Positions 1 through 10,545 are shown, counted from the first letter of the stretch. The stretch is DNA of 64,000 bases from Heligmosomoides polygyrus polygyrus (GCA_947396885.1 OX377202.1:24180001-24244000), one strand, 5' to 3'. Notes: generated from the letters alone by a model not told the origin. Numbers and translations: made by a program.

Positions 1-441
1 CCAGATTTGCCCCACTACCTGCCTTTTCCTAGCTCCCCAAGATCCGTGCTCGCCCCCTATTTGTCATTTTGTCGCTGCCCAAATGTCTGAATGTTCGACG
101 AAGAAGTGCAGGCTCGCTATTTTGGCTCCCCGAAAGCTGAAAATTCAGGAGGGGACTACATTTTCCAGGTTTTAGTGGACAAACCCCGCACATTGCCCGC
201 CCATTGCCCGCCCTTTGCTGCTAAGACCCTCATTTTCTCGCCAAGGTGTAAAAAGTGGGCGTAACCGGTTGCGCCCTATGGCGCTAGTCGCCAACAATTT
301 TCTGTGAGGAAATATACAGGGAATAACGTCCCAATCGCGTTAGTACCTGAAAAGAGGAAGCAAAAAGGAAGGGTAGAGGTTAACCCAAACTGGGACCAAA
401 TCAGTAATAAGCAAAACAGGTGTAAAAGGTTACAAGAATAT
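1..441. other. non-coding, no feature recognised
   Basis: No open frame of useful length and no repeat shared with the rest of the window is visible here. It contains short C-rich runs (for example GCCCGCCC near 200) but nothing I can name. Confidence 0.5.
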
Positions 442-480
442 CTAAACCAGTCCTTTAATTTAATTAAAGGACTGGTTTAG
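442..480. repeat. 39-nt perfect palindrome
   Basis: Two 19-nt arms (442-460 and 462-480) are exact reverse complements around a single central T. The arms begin CTAAACCAG and meet in TTAATT. It could be a very small hairpin or foldback element; no target duplication is evident. Confidence 0.8.
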
Positions 481-839
481 ATGTAAACTACGGTAACTGA
501 TACCGTAATCCACAACCACAATTTTTGGGATATTCAAGAAATGATTAGTTACTTCTAAAACAATGGTTGAGGTAGGTGACTTATATGTACCCTATAATTA
601 ATTGTTTCATGTTTTTAGGTTTAACGATTACCACAATATCTTGATTAAAACTTAAACATGTTTGTCTAGAGACCAGTATTCGAGCACGAGAACGTCAACC
701 AGGAAGAGCGTGTAGCCGAGAGTCATATAAATCGTCGCGTATTATCCGAGTATATCCGTGTGATAAACTCCCCTAATCCGGACCGATTGCCCTTAAAGGA
801 ACTGGTAACCTTCTTCCGGAACAATGTGGCAAAGTAAGT

Positions 840-1450
840 TTAAACTGTTTTTGTACGATCATACAACATAATAATCCGCTACGCGATGAGTCATAAAATA
901 GAGGGGAAAATGGAGGGAAAATTAGTCATAAAATAGCGAAAACTAGCGGGAAATACCCGTAGGTCTTCTACGGGCCTGGGCATTCAAAAGACGTGCCGAA
1001 GACGACGTCCAACGTGACTGGGCATTCAGTAGATCATCGGCGGAAGGCCTTCATGGTAGGGGAGGTAATCAATATCGATCGATATTAGCAATTTTCTCTT
1101 AGATTTAACCGATCAGGTGGGAGTTAGGTGATTATAATCGTCGATTAAAGACCTTCACAGCAGGGAGGGAAGGCATTCAATATCGATCGTATATATCGTA
1201 TATCAATGAGAAGGCAAAAATCGATCAGTGTTATTGATCTCCTGACCGTTGATTTTGTGTTTCTCCCAGATTTAACCCACCGGATGGGAGACACACAAGT
1301 ACTGTGGCAGACGGAGGGCTTCACATCAGGTGGAAAGTTTCAATGGGGAGGCCAATATCGATCAATACTGATGATAACGGTTATGGTATGTACTGTAACA
1401 TCGCGCGAAGCGTGCAAATGCGAGACACACCGATAGGAGTGACGCAACTG
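840..1450. repeat. dispersed repeat family, copy 1 (42-bp minisatellite)
   Basis: This block resembles 54990-55580. Both carry AGTCATAAAA.AGC, then GGTCTTCTACG, then tandem units of about 42 bp with a core like GGGNATTCANAANACGTGCC (here units 962-1003 and 1004-1043). Both finish near TCGCGC.AAGCG.GCAA.TGCG. Between 1048 and 1385 a degenerate block recurs about three times, each with CTTCA, a GGGAGG motif, TCAATATCGATC and, in two of them, ATTTAACC plus GGTGGGAG. There is no convincing coding frame. It is probably a non-autonomous DNA element whose ends I could not define. Confidence 0.6.
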
Positions 1451-2370
1451 CCCTTTCCGGGCTAATGCAGAAAAATGATGAAGAAAAACCTCTAAAACTG
1501 CAACTGCAACTTCTTTACCTCCACCACCACATCATTCATATTTGCACCTGGCTGTATCTCACAGCGTATAGGTGAGCACCTTGAAGATGGACCATTTGGA
1601 GCTCCGTCTTCCATTCTCCACCTAACATCGAAGCACAGTCAATGTTATTGAAGAACCTTCGAATGGCATATGTCTCGCGGATTTGCACTAGCCGGAGGGG
1701 ACACCGTTAGAAAAGCAGAAGAACTAGAAACACCTTTCCCGTTTTGAAATCTGCAAAGAAAAACCAACATGTGAGCTAGTTCAGTGTCTTGCTTTTGTAA
1801 AATTGTTGCTTTTAATTTTGCCGCCTTTGTCATTGTGACCGAATGGGGTGCCCCCTCTCGATTAGGATGGTGCGGGTTTGCTTCAAAATGCTGTGAATCA
1901 ATGCTGAACGGATGCTATTTCCCATTTAGAGCTCAGAATTTTCAGCAATTGAGAGCCGTGCCGTTGCCTTCTTCCGCACAGGACTTTACATGTCCGTACC
2001 CGTAGGGTCGTACCCGAGTTTCGTCGATTCGACCAGGAATTCATTTGCTGGCATGTTCGCCTGCTGTGCGGTCGCCCTCTCTGTCTTCCCAGCGTAGGGA
2101 CCAATACTACTTAAGACTTCATCGATAGGTCCGATATCAGATATATCCTAGTCGGGAGGGGGTACTCCATACGGTACCAATGACAAAGGCAGCAAAATGA
2201 TAAAATCGATAAAGTCTCCTACACTGATCCCAGCACCTCACCAACTATTAAATAAAGGAACATTCTAGTCGTCCGTTTCTCATTTTTTTGGTCGCACTAA
2301 AGAAATTTACATCACCCTCACTACTGAATGGGGTGTAGTCGCCTTCCAATATCAATAAAATATCTCTGGG
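1451..2370. other. non-coding, nothing recognised
   Basis: Only short frames that look like chance ORFs are present. No terminal repeats, tRNA-like boxes or LINE/SINE similarity were found. Confidence 0.4.
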
Positions 2371-2373
2371 GTT

Positions 2374-2625
2374 GGGTGCGTGGTAGCTCAGCCGAAGGAG
2401 TGCCGACTGTCCCGTGCACTCCGATTCGGGTTTCTTGGTTCGAACTTCCCGCACAGGCGAACAAATCCTTCCATCACTCCGTGGTCGACGAACTGTTTGG
2501 GAATGCTACAATGCTGACTTCTTCATCGCATCTTGGCCACTGCAAGTGATTCTATAACCAAATAAGTGTTTAAGCTCTTTTCACGACACTCTGTGGTAGT
2601 AGAATGCATATCGCATCCTACAAAT
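2374..2625 (+). mobile_element. tRNA-derived SINE, degraded copy
   Basis: It begins with an A-box-like stretch (GTGGTAGCTCAGCCGAAGGAG), followed by the B-box-like TTGGTTCGAACTTCC. The family body landmarks follow (CTTCCATCAC, TTGGCCACTGCAAGT) and then the 3' marker GTAGAATGCATATCGCATCC. Several internal deletions separate it from the better copies at 33745 and 60939. Confidence 0.6.
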
Positions 2626-2701
2626 GAAGCAGCTATCGCTGACATTTATCCTTTTGTCCTCTGAATTAGAATAATAACAACTGTTACAGACCCTCAATCA
2701 G

Positions 2702-3061
2702 ATGGCCGGCGGAAGAGTCCGAAAAGTGGTCGTATGTCGCTTCTGCACGACGTGCCGAGCTGCGCAGAAGCAGCATGACGATATCGGTAAGCGTAGAGCG
2801 AATTTCAAATTGCTCGAATTGCTAAAGAGAAAATCTGAACGAAAATTTTCTGCAGAGCCTGTTGAAGCAGCCTTGGCTGGGAAGCTGAACAAGGAGCTAG
2901 ATATGGAGCTAAACGCGGACCATCGTCGTCCGTACCGGTGCATCTTGACGAGGACTGATGAAAGCAAAGTACTGGAAATGGGCGCCATACAAATTGCCGA
3001 AAACCAAGGTCACGAAGCACTCCGATCTCTTCGAAAGCTTCTTCTGCAAAATTCTTCGTAA
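2702..3061 (+). CDS. possible small host gene, unknown product
   Basis: An ATG frame of 119 codons lies 12 nt after a good 3' splice or trans-splice site (TGTTACAG), ending TAA at 3059-3061. Inside it, 2787-2855 has perfect intron ends (GGTAAGCG ... TTTTCTGCAG) and is 69 bp long, so the frame stays open either way: 119 aa unspliced, or 96 aa spliced. The N-terminus has a CRFCTTCRAA cysteine cluster and the rest is charged and helical (LNKELDMELNADHRR). I do not recognise the family. It sits between two SINEs, has no visible AATAAA close by, and could be an exon of a larger gene or a chance frame. Confidence 0.33.
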   Translation: MAGGRVRKVVVCRFCTTCRAAQKQHDDIGKRRANFKLLELLKRKSERKFSAEPVEAALAGKLNKELDMELNADHRRPYRCILTRTDESKVLEMGAIQIAENQGHEALRSLRKLLLQNSS

Positions 3062-3317
3062 GTTTGCAATTTTCCAGTACTCAGGCACATGGAAAGGAGT
3101 GGCTGCCTACGACTGCGTTGCCACTCTACAAGTAAACCTACGCTGTTACAGGTAAAAAGCGAACCCGTCGTAACATCTCGCCGTCAAGATGCCGGTGAAG
3201 CCGTCGAATTGCGAAGCTGCTCGGATGAGCGACAAAAACTTCGCGTAACTTGGTGGGTTTCTTCTTCGAAAGCACCAATATCTTCACTGAACTCATGATA
3301 CAGGAGTAGAAATGAGT

Positions 3318-3390
3318 TAGTGGGCCGGGTTGGACTCGAACCCGCACCGTTCGCTTGCTGGCCAAAATGCAAATCCATTACACCACTGGT
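3318..3390 (-). other. tRNA-like relic with pol III boxes
   Basis: On the minus strand an A box TGGTGTAATGG and a B box GGTTCGAGTCC match the internal pol III promoter consensus at tRNA-like spacing, and a D-arm of wobble pairs can be drawn. The acceptor stem and T-stem do not pair, so this is a tRNA pseudogene or the head of another SINE rather than a working tRNA. Confidence 0.4.
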
Positions 3391-3540
3391 GCTATTTGAT
3401 TGATCCGACACCCACATCTCGTGGGATCAATCAGCACTTACTCCTGGGACAACCAGTTAAGCAGAAGATCTTAGAGGAATCATTCGAGACTGTGAGTTCA
3501 AGTCCAGTAGGTGTGAACGTTGCGTATGATCAAACAACGC

Positions 3541-3600
3541 CAATGGTGTAGTGGCGTAGCATCCTGCTTGGTGAACAGGTGATGCAGGTTCAACTTCTCT
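3541..3600 (+). other. second tRNA-like relic
   Basis: An A box TGGTGTAGTGG is followed by an anticodon-like hairpin (CCTG ... CAGG, loop TTGGTGA) and a B-box-like GGTTCAACTTC. Acceptor pairing is absent. It is close to, and opposite in strand to, the relic at 3318-3390. Confidence 0.3.
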
Positions 3601-3896
3601 CTGATTCACTCTTTTTTTCAGGTTTAATCTTTCTCATTCGATCTATGGATACAAAGTACGCCTATGGAAACGCAGATAGATGGCTGTATATGGGATTAGA
3701 GATTTTAGAATTTTATAAATTGTGTGAATTATTGCCCAGGTTCAGTAATGTATTTGTATTCAGTAGTGTATTATTTCGGTATGTGCTATGCTTGCTGTAA
3801 TGAAGGTCTCTGTGAATAGGAGTTCTTGTGAACATCTATTGAAATATGCGCCTATCAAAGGGAATTTGGACATGACGCGCAAACTGAAAACCACGC

Positions 3897-4215
3897 CTAT
3901 GTGGGCGTGTGTGGCACAGTCGGAAAAGTTGCCTGCTGCCGCGTGTGCCCGATACCAGGTTCCTGGTTCGGATTTCTTGCACAGGCCAATAAGGCGTTCC
4001 AGCCCTCTGGGGTCGCTGCATTGATAACAGGCTGGTCTTTGAAGGACAAAGCACTGACTTGTTCATCAGCAGAACACTGCAAGTTATTGCATGGTCAAAT
4101 ACACATTCAAATCGCCTCCACGGCATCCCGTAGAAGTAGAATGCGTGCGCATCCAAAAAGGGATTGAGTGTCGTCCTCAATCTTTCATCCCGTTTATCTA
4201 TTATTTGTTGACATT
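3897..4215 (+). mobile_element. tRNA-derived SINE
   Basis: A near-complete copy. The head has GGCACAGTCGGAAAAG and GGTTCCTGGTTCGGATTTC. The body has CAGGCCAATAAGGCGTTCCA and GCGCTGACTTG-like sequence. The 3' block has CATCCCGTAGAAGTAGAATG, then AAGGGATTGAGTGTCGTCCT and a decayed tail. It lies about 280 bp upstream of the six-exon gene on the same strand. Confidence 0.75.
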
Positions 4216-4483
4216 ATTGTATGTTGTGCCATCTTCGTACTATGTGCTCTGCAGTGAAAATTTTCTTGTATTAATATGCAAGTTCGACAGCATGTTTCCT
4301 TCAGCAGATAAAAATTTTAAAGGTGTCTCCTAAAAAAGTTGGTGAGATTCAGCTCTACACAATGGGTGACAACACTGTTTCTTGTTATTCATAAAACGCT
4401 TTAAATATGATGTGTATGTAATAGCGTAATATTGAGGTATAAAAATCCGAAGGATAACGTACCGCTATCTGGCTTACCATTGC

Positions 4484-4494
4484 AGGGCGGAACC
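4484..4494 (+). promoter_or_regulatory. probable spliced-leader trans-splice acceptor
   Basis: TTACCATTGCAG ends at 4485 and the first ATG of the following gene lies at 4495, about ten bases on. This is typical spacing for nematode SL trans-splicing. Inference from sequence only. Confidence 0.4.
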
Positions 4495-6562
4495 ATGAGT
4501 TACAGTGTTTTAGAGTAAGTTGTTTTGCATTTAAAATAACGAGCTTGCCATTAAATGTGCAATAAGATAAATCATCAGAGCAAAGATGAGCTACGGTTTT
4601 TGGAAATACTTCACAACAGACGGAAGGAAGCGCCTAATGGAGTACAACCGGCAAAACAAGTGCGAATTCGTGCTATTCGAGACCAGACGTTCTCTTTGAC
4701 TGATGTGGAAAATTTGAGGTGGGTAAAATTAATATAAGATAAAGGGTATATGTTGTGTTTAGTAAAAATTCCGGATTTCAGCCTCTATTTGCGAGTAAAG
4801 ATATGGAACTATTGCACCGAAAAGGATATAGCTACCCCGGAGATATCTGTAAAGAATGGATACATAACTGTTGGTGACATTTTGAGAAATGGCAAATTAG
4901 CAATAAAGGATTATTAAAATTATAAAGTAAATATTATGAAATATATAATGTATTTAAGAGATATCGCTTCAATGAAGGATTATTATAGTAGCAATCAAGG
5001 ATTATTAAAATTATAAAGTAAATATTATGAAATATATAATGTATTTAAGAGGTATCGCTCCACTGAACTCGCGGTCCTGTTAGGATGGGATTATTCTGAT
5101 TGGCATGGAGCGGCCATCAGCGCCATCAGCAAACTAATGAGCAATACGGAACGCAAAGACATGTCGGTAGGTGAAGGTGACAGTACATAAGTATTAGTAA
5201 AACTTATCTTACCAACCTTTTAAGGAAGGTAAAATTGTGTGGGGGTCCCTGGACATAGAAAAGTTATTGCCAGGAAGACATGCAAAATCTGCAATGGAAG
5301 CAATTGAAAATGTAAGTAACTGACAATGCGGAGCATGAAATATATTAGGTAGTCCCATAAGTCCTTGCAGTTTTTTCAGCGATTCACTGCAGATTTCGCC
5401 GGCGGTCTCATTCATAGCGTTGAGCGAGAATGATTTGCCCTACCAGGACATGTATTGCATTTCTTTTTTCATCATGAATTTTGTCAATTTTTAGGTCGTT
5501 GAAGAGAAAAGTGAAAAAGTGAAAAAGTAGCCGTTTGCGCACTTGTTCTCTCCGCTTAGGTTTATAATTTTTTGCGCAGTTTTTAATAGCACTTGGAAGA
5601 CAATGTTCTGTACTACAAGAACGGGTGTTGGTCCTATTTTCCCACTTGTCCTTTATTGATTTTTAGGCCATCAAATTGGGATTTGATTGCCTAAAAATCA
5701 ATAAAGGACAAGTGGGAAATTTCCGATTTTTCTGTCAGAATTTTTACCAAAACTCCGGTTCTGTGGTTGGAATTCTTTGCTTGGTGTTATATGTCGTTTG
5801 GAAGAGGATATCTTGCTCAGTAAGGCCTTGTGTCGCGTTTATTGGCTCACGCTGATTTCTGTCCAATATTAACAACTGAGAAGGAGAAGGAGTTGTTGGT
5901 GAAGACGAATTTTCTCTTTTTGGCATTTTGTTGATATTCAATAGAAATCAATAAACGCAATACATATTCTTATAGAACAATACATTTCCTTTCGAATCAG
6001 TTATAACACCAGCCCAAAAAATCCAACCACAGAGCAGGAACTGTCGGCAAAAATAACCATCCTCCTTCGGACGTCCCAATTTGTTGACCTAAAAATCAAT
6101 AAAGGACAAATGTGCAAATATTCTTGTAGTACAGAACATTGCCCTCCAAATGCTGTAAAAATCTAAGTAAAGAGTTACAAACGTAAGCGGAGAGAACAGG
6201 TGCGCAAATGGCTAGTTTTTCACTTTTTCACTTTTCACTTCAACGACCTAAAAATTGACAAAATTCACGATGAAAAAAGAAGTGCAATACATGTCCTGGT
6301 AGAGAAAATCATTCTCTTTTTCACACATGTTATGCAGCGCTGTGCAAGAGACTGCCGGTGAAATCTGCAGTGAATCGTTGAAAAAAACTGCAAGGACTTA
6401 TGGGACAACCTAATACGTATAATAAATAATTGCATTTAGGATGACGAGTTAGAAGTGCAAATCCAGTCGAGTGACAGCAATATCGGATCCAGGAAGAGAG
6501 CATGTCCAACAAATCAAGAAGGGAATAATGTCGACATCAAGAAAGTAGAAGTTAATATTTGA
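4495..6562 (+). CDS. six-exon host gene, 180-aa protein of unknown function
   Basis: Exons 4495-4514, 4581-4718, 4782-4873, 5084-5166, 5225-5311 and 6440-6562 join in one frame of 543 nt (180 aa plus TGA). Donors are GTAAGT, GTGGGT, GTGACA, GTAGGT and GTAAGT; acceptors include TTTCAG, TTAG, TTTTAAG and CATTTAG. Codons split across introns 1, 2 and 3 (D, S, G) are restored correctly. Intron 1 ends at the weaker site CAGAG, chosen because it keeps the ATG in frame. The product runs from MSYSVLDKDELRFLEIL through WDYSDWHGAAISAISKLM and KIVWGSLDIEKLLPGRHAK to an acidic, then basic tail (SRKRACP). The GKIVW...LPGRHAK stretch is only weakly reminiscent of a SANT/Myb helix; I do not recognise the family. 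Intron 3 holds a 92-bp tandem duplication and intron 5 a 1.07-kb transposon. An alternative end is intron-3 read-through, which stops at TAA 4916-4918. Confidence 0.6.
4906..5060. repeat. 92-bp-period tandem duplication within an intron
   Basis: A roughly 63-bp stretch at 4906-4968 (AAGGATTATTAAAATTATAA onward) recurs at 4998-5060 with one or two changes, separated by 29 bp. It lies in intron 3 of the six-exon gene and includes the in-frame TAA that would end a read-through product. Confidence 0.85.
5345..6413. mobile_element. mariner-type non-autonomous element with ~320-bp TIRs
   Basis: The ends are TTAGGTAGTCCCATAAGTCC and the inverse of TTAGGTTGTCCCATAAGTCC, each flanked by TA (5343-5344 and 6414-6415), as expected for Tc1/mariner integration. 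Similarity between inverted arms continues for about 320 bp (5345-5668 versus 6090-6413) through landmarks such as GATTCACTGCAGATTTC and CAGGACATGTATTGCA. A 31-bp perfect inverted repeat (5638-5668 / 5689-5719) is nested at the inner end of the left arm. The centre has no transposase; a minus-strand frame at 5744-5941 is unrecognised. It sits in the last intron of the six-exon gene. Confidence 0.8.
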
Positions 6563-6609
6563 ATGTAAGACTTACGAAACCAACCCGTGATTACTGTGTT
6601 TTGTGGTCT

Positions 6610-6615
6610 AATAAA
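6610..6615 (+). terminator. polyadenylation signal AATAAA
   Basis: AATAAA lies 48 bp after the stop codon of the six-exon gene, supporting 6560-6562 as its true end. Confidence 0.6.
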
Positions 6616-7468
6616 GCTTTATTATACATTAGCAAAAAATGAAACTAACAAGGAGTAGTAATAAACTACTAAGTATTGTATAGTAGTGAGCTAGTTAAGT
6701 ATTGCTGTAGGTTGAAATGGAGAGATAGAACTTAAGAGAAGAGGCGTCAAACTAGACGCTGACTACTGGTCACAAATCACCACCGGTGGCTGAGGAAGTT
6801 TCCTCGGAAAATAGTATAATGAAGCATAACGATTGAAGGAAGAGCCCCAATTCGATGTTGAGTTAATGCACGACACAGGGTTTCCCTCGTGCGTCGCACA
6901 TCCTAAAAACGAACCAAAAGAAGTATCATCTTGAAAAAGTAAAGGTTCTTTTCGCCATTTATTCACACGAACCTTTGTTTAATACTCCTCCCGTGTCTCG
7001 TCGGTGATTGGGAGGAGTACTAAGTAAGGCAGTATGTCAAGGGATCAAGAAGAATGGGAAAATGAAAATAAAGAAAGGGTAGATAAGAAGATATAGACCT
7101 ACATAACGAATTTTAGGAAAGGATTAGGAAAATACTACATATGATAGTCAGCGTATGCGCAATAGAGCGCAGGACTACTGGACATTTCACTGGTAGTAAA
7201 CCAGTACAAACGAACGAAAAAACGAAACGAACGAAATCGAGCCATCCTTCAGGTCAGAATTAACTGGGGAATGCCCTCGTAGACTACTTTTCCGTTTTTG
7301 AACAATTTTTTTAAAATGACACTCAGTTAGCTTGTGGTGAGTTTGCTTCGTAACTACGTGGCCTCCCGGTCTAGTCGAAATCTAACCTATGGAAGATTAT
7401 GAGGTACTTTCATGGGCCTCCGAATATCTATGTTTCTTTCCTTAGAGAAACGAGGAACGAGGTTTCTT
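6616..7468. other. intergenic, nothing recognised
   Basis: A 10-bp inverted repeat (TACTCCTCCC / GGGAGGAGTA, about 6991-7021) and low-complexity ACGAAC motifs near 7210 are the only structures seen. Short frames here do not resemble exons. Confidence 0.4.
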
Positions 7469-7480
7469 TCCTCAGACTTT
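7469..7480. repeat. LINE target-site duplication, left copy
   Basis: TCCTCAGACTTT here is repeated exactly at 10589-10600, bracketing the RTE-type LINE. Confidence 0.7.
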
Positions 7481-7508
7481 ATTTATTTATTTATTTATTA
7501 CATCTCTT

Positions 7509-10402
7509 TTATCGCAACGGCACAAACAAGTATCTACGTGCTTCTTTTGCGAAGAGTTCAGCGTTCCTTTTCGGATTCCCTACAATTAGAGCGGTCCAGT
7601 TTTTCATAGCTTCTCTTGTTCTTATCCCTCTATATCTTGCGATGCCATCCAGCCATCTTGTTCTTGGTCTTCCTTTACTTCGTTTTTTATCAGGAACCCA
7701 ATCAGCTGCAAGGCGTGCCCATGAACGTTCGTTGCTACATAGCTTATTTGCGGACAGCCACTTCCTTTTGAGCGAATGGTGAATCCAATCCTTGAGTCCT
7801 GATCTGTGGCGAATAACTCTTGACCGTATTTTGTCGCCCAAACGAACACCAAGAATTGATCTTTCAAGTCTTCTTTGCGCGGATCGTAGTCTTGCAGCAG
7901 TTTCTTTTGACCACGACCACGTTTCGCAACCGTATAGAACAGCAGGGAGCATGCAAGAGTTAATGAGCTTCTTTTTCAGCTGGACTTCGACGGCCTTAGA
8001 GCGAAGAAACAGTCGATATTTAAAATAGACTTCTCTCCCTGCTTGAATCCTTCTCTGAATCTCTTTTAGTGGGTTGCGTGGGTTTGACAATAGCTGCCCA
8101 AGGTAAATAAATTCGTTGACGCCTTCTATAATTTCTCCGTTAATTTGTATTACATTCCCTTCCGTGTCGGTTGTTGGTCTACCAAGGTTCATCCACTTGG
8201 TTTTCGAGTAATTCACTTCTAATCCGACTCGACCTGACATCCCTGCTAGATTTTCTGCCATGCTTTGTAGTTCGTGGCAGTCATGAGCAAGCAATACGAT
8301 ATCATCAGCATACGCGAGGTATGAAAGCTTCTTGTCCTTCATTTGGAAACCTCTATTTTGCCAGTTGACTGCATTCAGCACGTGTTGAATTGTCAACACG
8401 AAAGGCAGAGGTGAAAGAGAATCTCCTTGTCGAACGCCTTTTTGAATGTTCAGCTCAACATAGCTTGATCCCACCTTCACAGCAGCACTTCCGTTTGCAT
8501 AAAGCAGTTGAATAGCTTTGATCAGGTTATCCTCGATTTTGAAGTTTTTCAAAGCCTCCCACACTGCTGGTAGTTCGATAGTATCAAAGGCTTTCTTAAA
8601 ATCTATGAACACCGCACAACATTTAATGTTAAACTCGTAAGCCTTTTCCTGCAGGATGTTCAAAGTGTGGATGTGGTGAATTGTGGAGAAATTTCTTCGA
8701 AATCCTGTTTGCTCTTCGGGAAGGATGTTGCAGTCATTGACAATCTTTCTCAGTCGTTCATTGAGAATTTTTGTCATAATCTTGTATATCGTTGATAGTA
8801 GTGAGATTGGTCTGTAATTCGCAACATCTAATGCGTCTCCTTTTTTATAGAGCAAGATGGTATCGGAGAAGGCTAATTCTCTTGGCACGTTTTTTGTGGA
8901 GAATATGGAGTTGAGGAAATGGCACAGACGATTGGAGAGCATGCTCGAGAGAGGGCGTAGTGCAGACGACTGTACTTTATCAAAGCCGGGAGAGGAACGT
9001 GCTTTGCTGCTCTTCAGTGCATCCTCAACCTCTTTGGGAAGAAAGTGGAGGTCAATGGGGCCGGCGGGAGGGGGTTGTGGGCCATGGTGGGATCGGTACA
9101 GGTCGTTGTAAAATGATCGAATTGCTTCTACAGTTTCGGCAAGTGGGTCGCAGCTGGTGGGAGTGTTTCTGGGGTTTCGGTGAAGAATGGTAAAGGGGCG
9201 CCGGATATAAGTTTCTTCACGTTGTATAACACGGAGCCGACCAGTACTAACAGCTTTTCGCAGTATAGCAATGTGGCGCTCGTGGAGGTCGTCCTTGAGC
9301 GATTTTCTGACGAGTTTGCACATTTCAGTATATTCTATCAATTGGGAAGGTGCCTCTTGTCCATAACGCAGTTTTCTGCAATGTTGTAATAATTGCCTAG
9401 TGCGTTGCGAAATTCGTGGAGGCAAGGACTCGTACCGTGTGGCTTTGTTGGTGGCGGTATTAATGATGGTGGTTAGTCTACGATACTATTCATTGACTTC
9501 GCTGCATGCTGGTATTGTATCCATTAGTTGTTGGGCGTGGAGGCAAAGCATGGACTTGTCCACGATGCGTGTGCCGCGGTGCGGTTGTGCAATTCGTTTG
9601 GTCTGCTGAAGTTGCATGGTGCACCGAAGAAGTCTGTGATCACTACCTGCATTAACAGAAGCAAGGACTTTGACATCTTTCACTTCGCGAATGTTGGGCA
9701 CGAGAACGTAGTCTATTTCTTTCTTCAGTCCGAGGGCATTGCTCTGCCACGTCCATCGTGTAGCTACTCTCTTTTGAAAGAACGTGTTTGCTGGCGTCGC
9801 TCTTCACAGAATTCAGCCAATTTGCTCCCTCGTGAATTTCGAGGTTCTGCAGCGTTCACACCTATAAACCGCTCCTGATGTTGGCGTGCTCCTGGAGTGG
9901 CATTGAAGTCGCCAATGATTACTAAGTGTGAGTTTCTGCGTAAGTCAATAATTTTGCTTAGATCATCTAGGAAGTTTTCGTACTCCTCATCGTCATGGCT
10001 CGAATGAGGTGCGTGCACTTGGATGATACGCAATGATTTCTTGGCCTTCAGTCTTATTATCACTTCGATAATGCGTTCATTATGGAAGAAACACCTGCTT
10101 TTTCGGTTCAATGACGATCGGATGTAGATCCCTACTCCGCTGTTTGTTCTGCTGCCCAAAGTTCCACAGTAAAACAGGGTAAACCCGCTCTGTAGCCTTA
10201 GTTCGCCTCTTCCGGACAACTTCGTTTCTGATAAGCCGATCACGTCAAATTTCACCTTTTCCACTGCCGCTTCAAAGTCCGCAAGCCGTTCTGCAGTTGC
10301 TATGGACCGCACGTTGAAGGTACATACGGAGAGGTAGGCCGCTGAGTTTCCTGGCGTTCGACCCACGCCAGCCACGGCGTATTGGGTCGGAGTGCTTGCC
10401 AT
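7509..10402 (-). pseudogene. LINE ORF: AP endonuclease plus reverse transcriptase, two lesions
   Basis: The ORF starts at ATG 10400-10402. The APE-type endonuclease is seen as VCTFNVRSI, VIGLSETKLSG, VIIGDFNATPG and, after the break, SDHRLLR. A one-base frame change lies at about 9793-9797, between CEERRQ and NTFFQKR. The frame then continues through RWTWQSNALG and KKEIDYVLVPN to an in-frame TAG at 9486-9488. From there it stays open to 7509 (638 codons counted from 9425), with RT motifs LLYKKGD, NYRPISLL, GFRRNFSTIHHIH, VFIDFKKAFD, GVRQGDSLSP and the catalytic YADD at about residues 372-375 of the distal frame. The product would cut target DNA and copy the element RNA in the nucleus. Only two lesions means a recently active copy that is now dead unless the stop is read through. 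Confidence 0.85.
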
Positions 10403-10472
10403 TGTAAGTGGAAGTAGAACTTACAGCGAAGCGGAAGTAGATGGCAGCACCACCGCTCACTGCGAGTGCAGA

Positions 10473-10539
10473 GGCAAGACTGCATAGTGATGTTGATGAG
10501 GACATCCTGTCCTCATCAACATCACTATGCAGTCTTGCC
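10473..10539. repeat. 31-bp perfect inverted repeat at LINE 5' end
   Basis: 10473-10503 and 10509-10539 are exact reverse complements around a 5-nt loop (ATCCT). It lies in the 5' leader of the minus-strand LINE, about 70 bp upstream of its ATG. Confidence 0.9.
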
Positions 10540-10545
10540 GCATGA

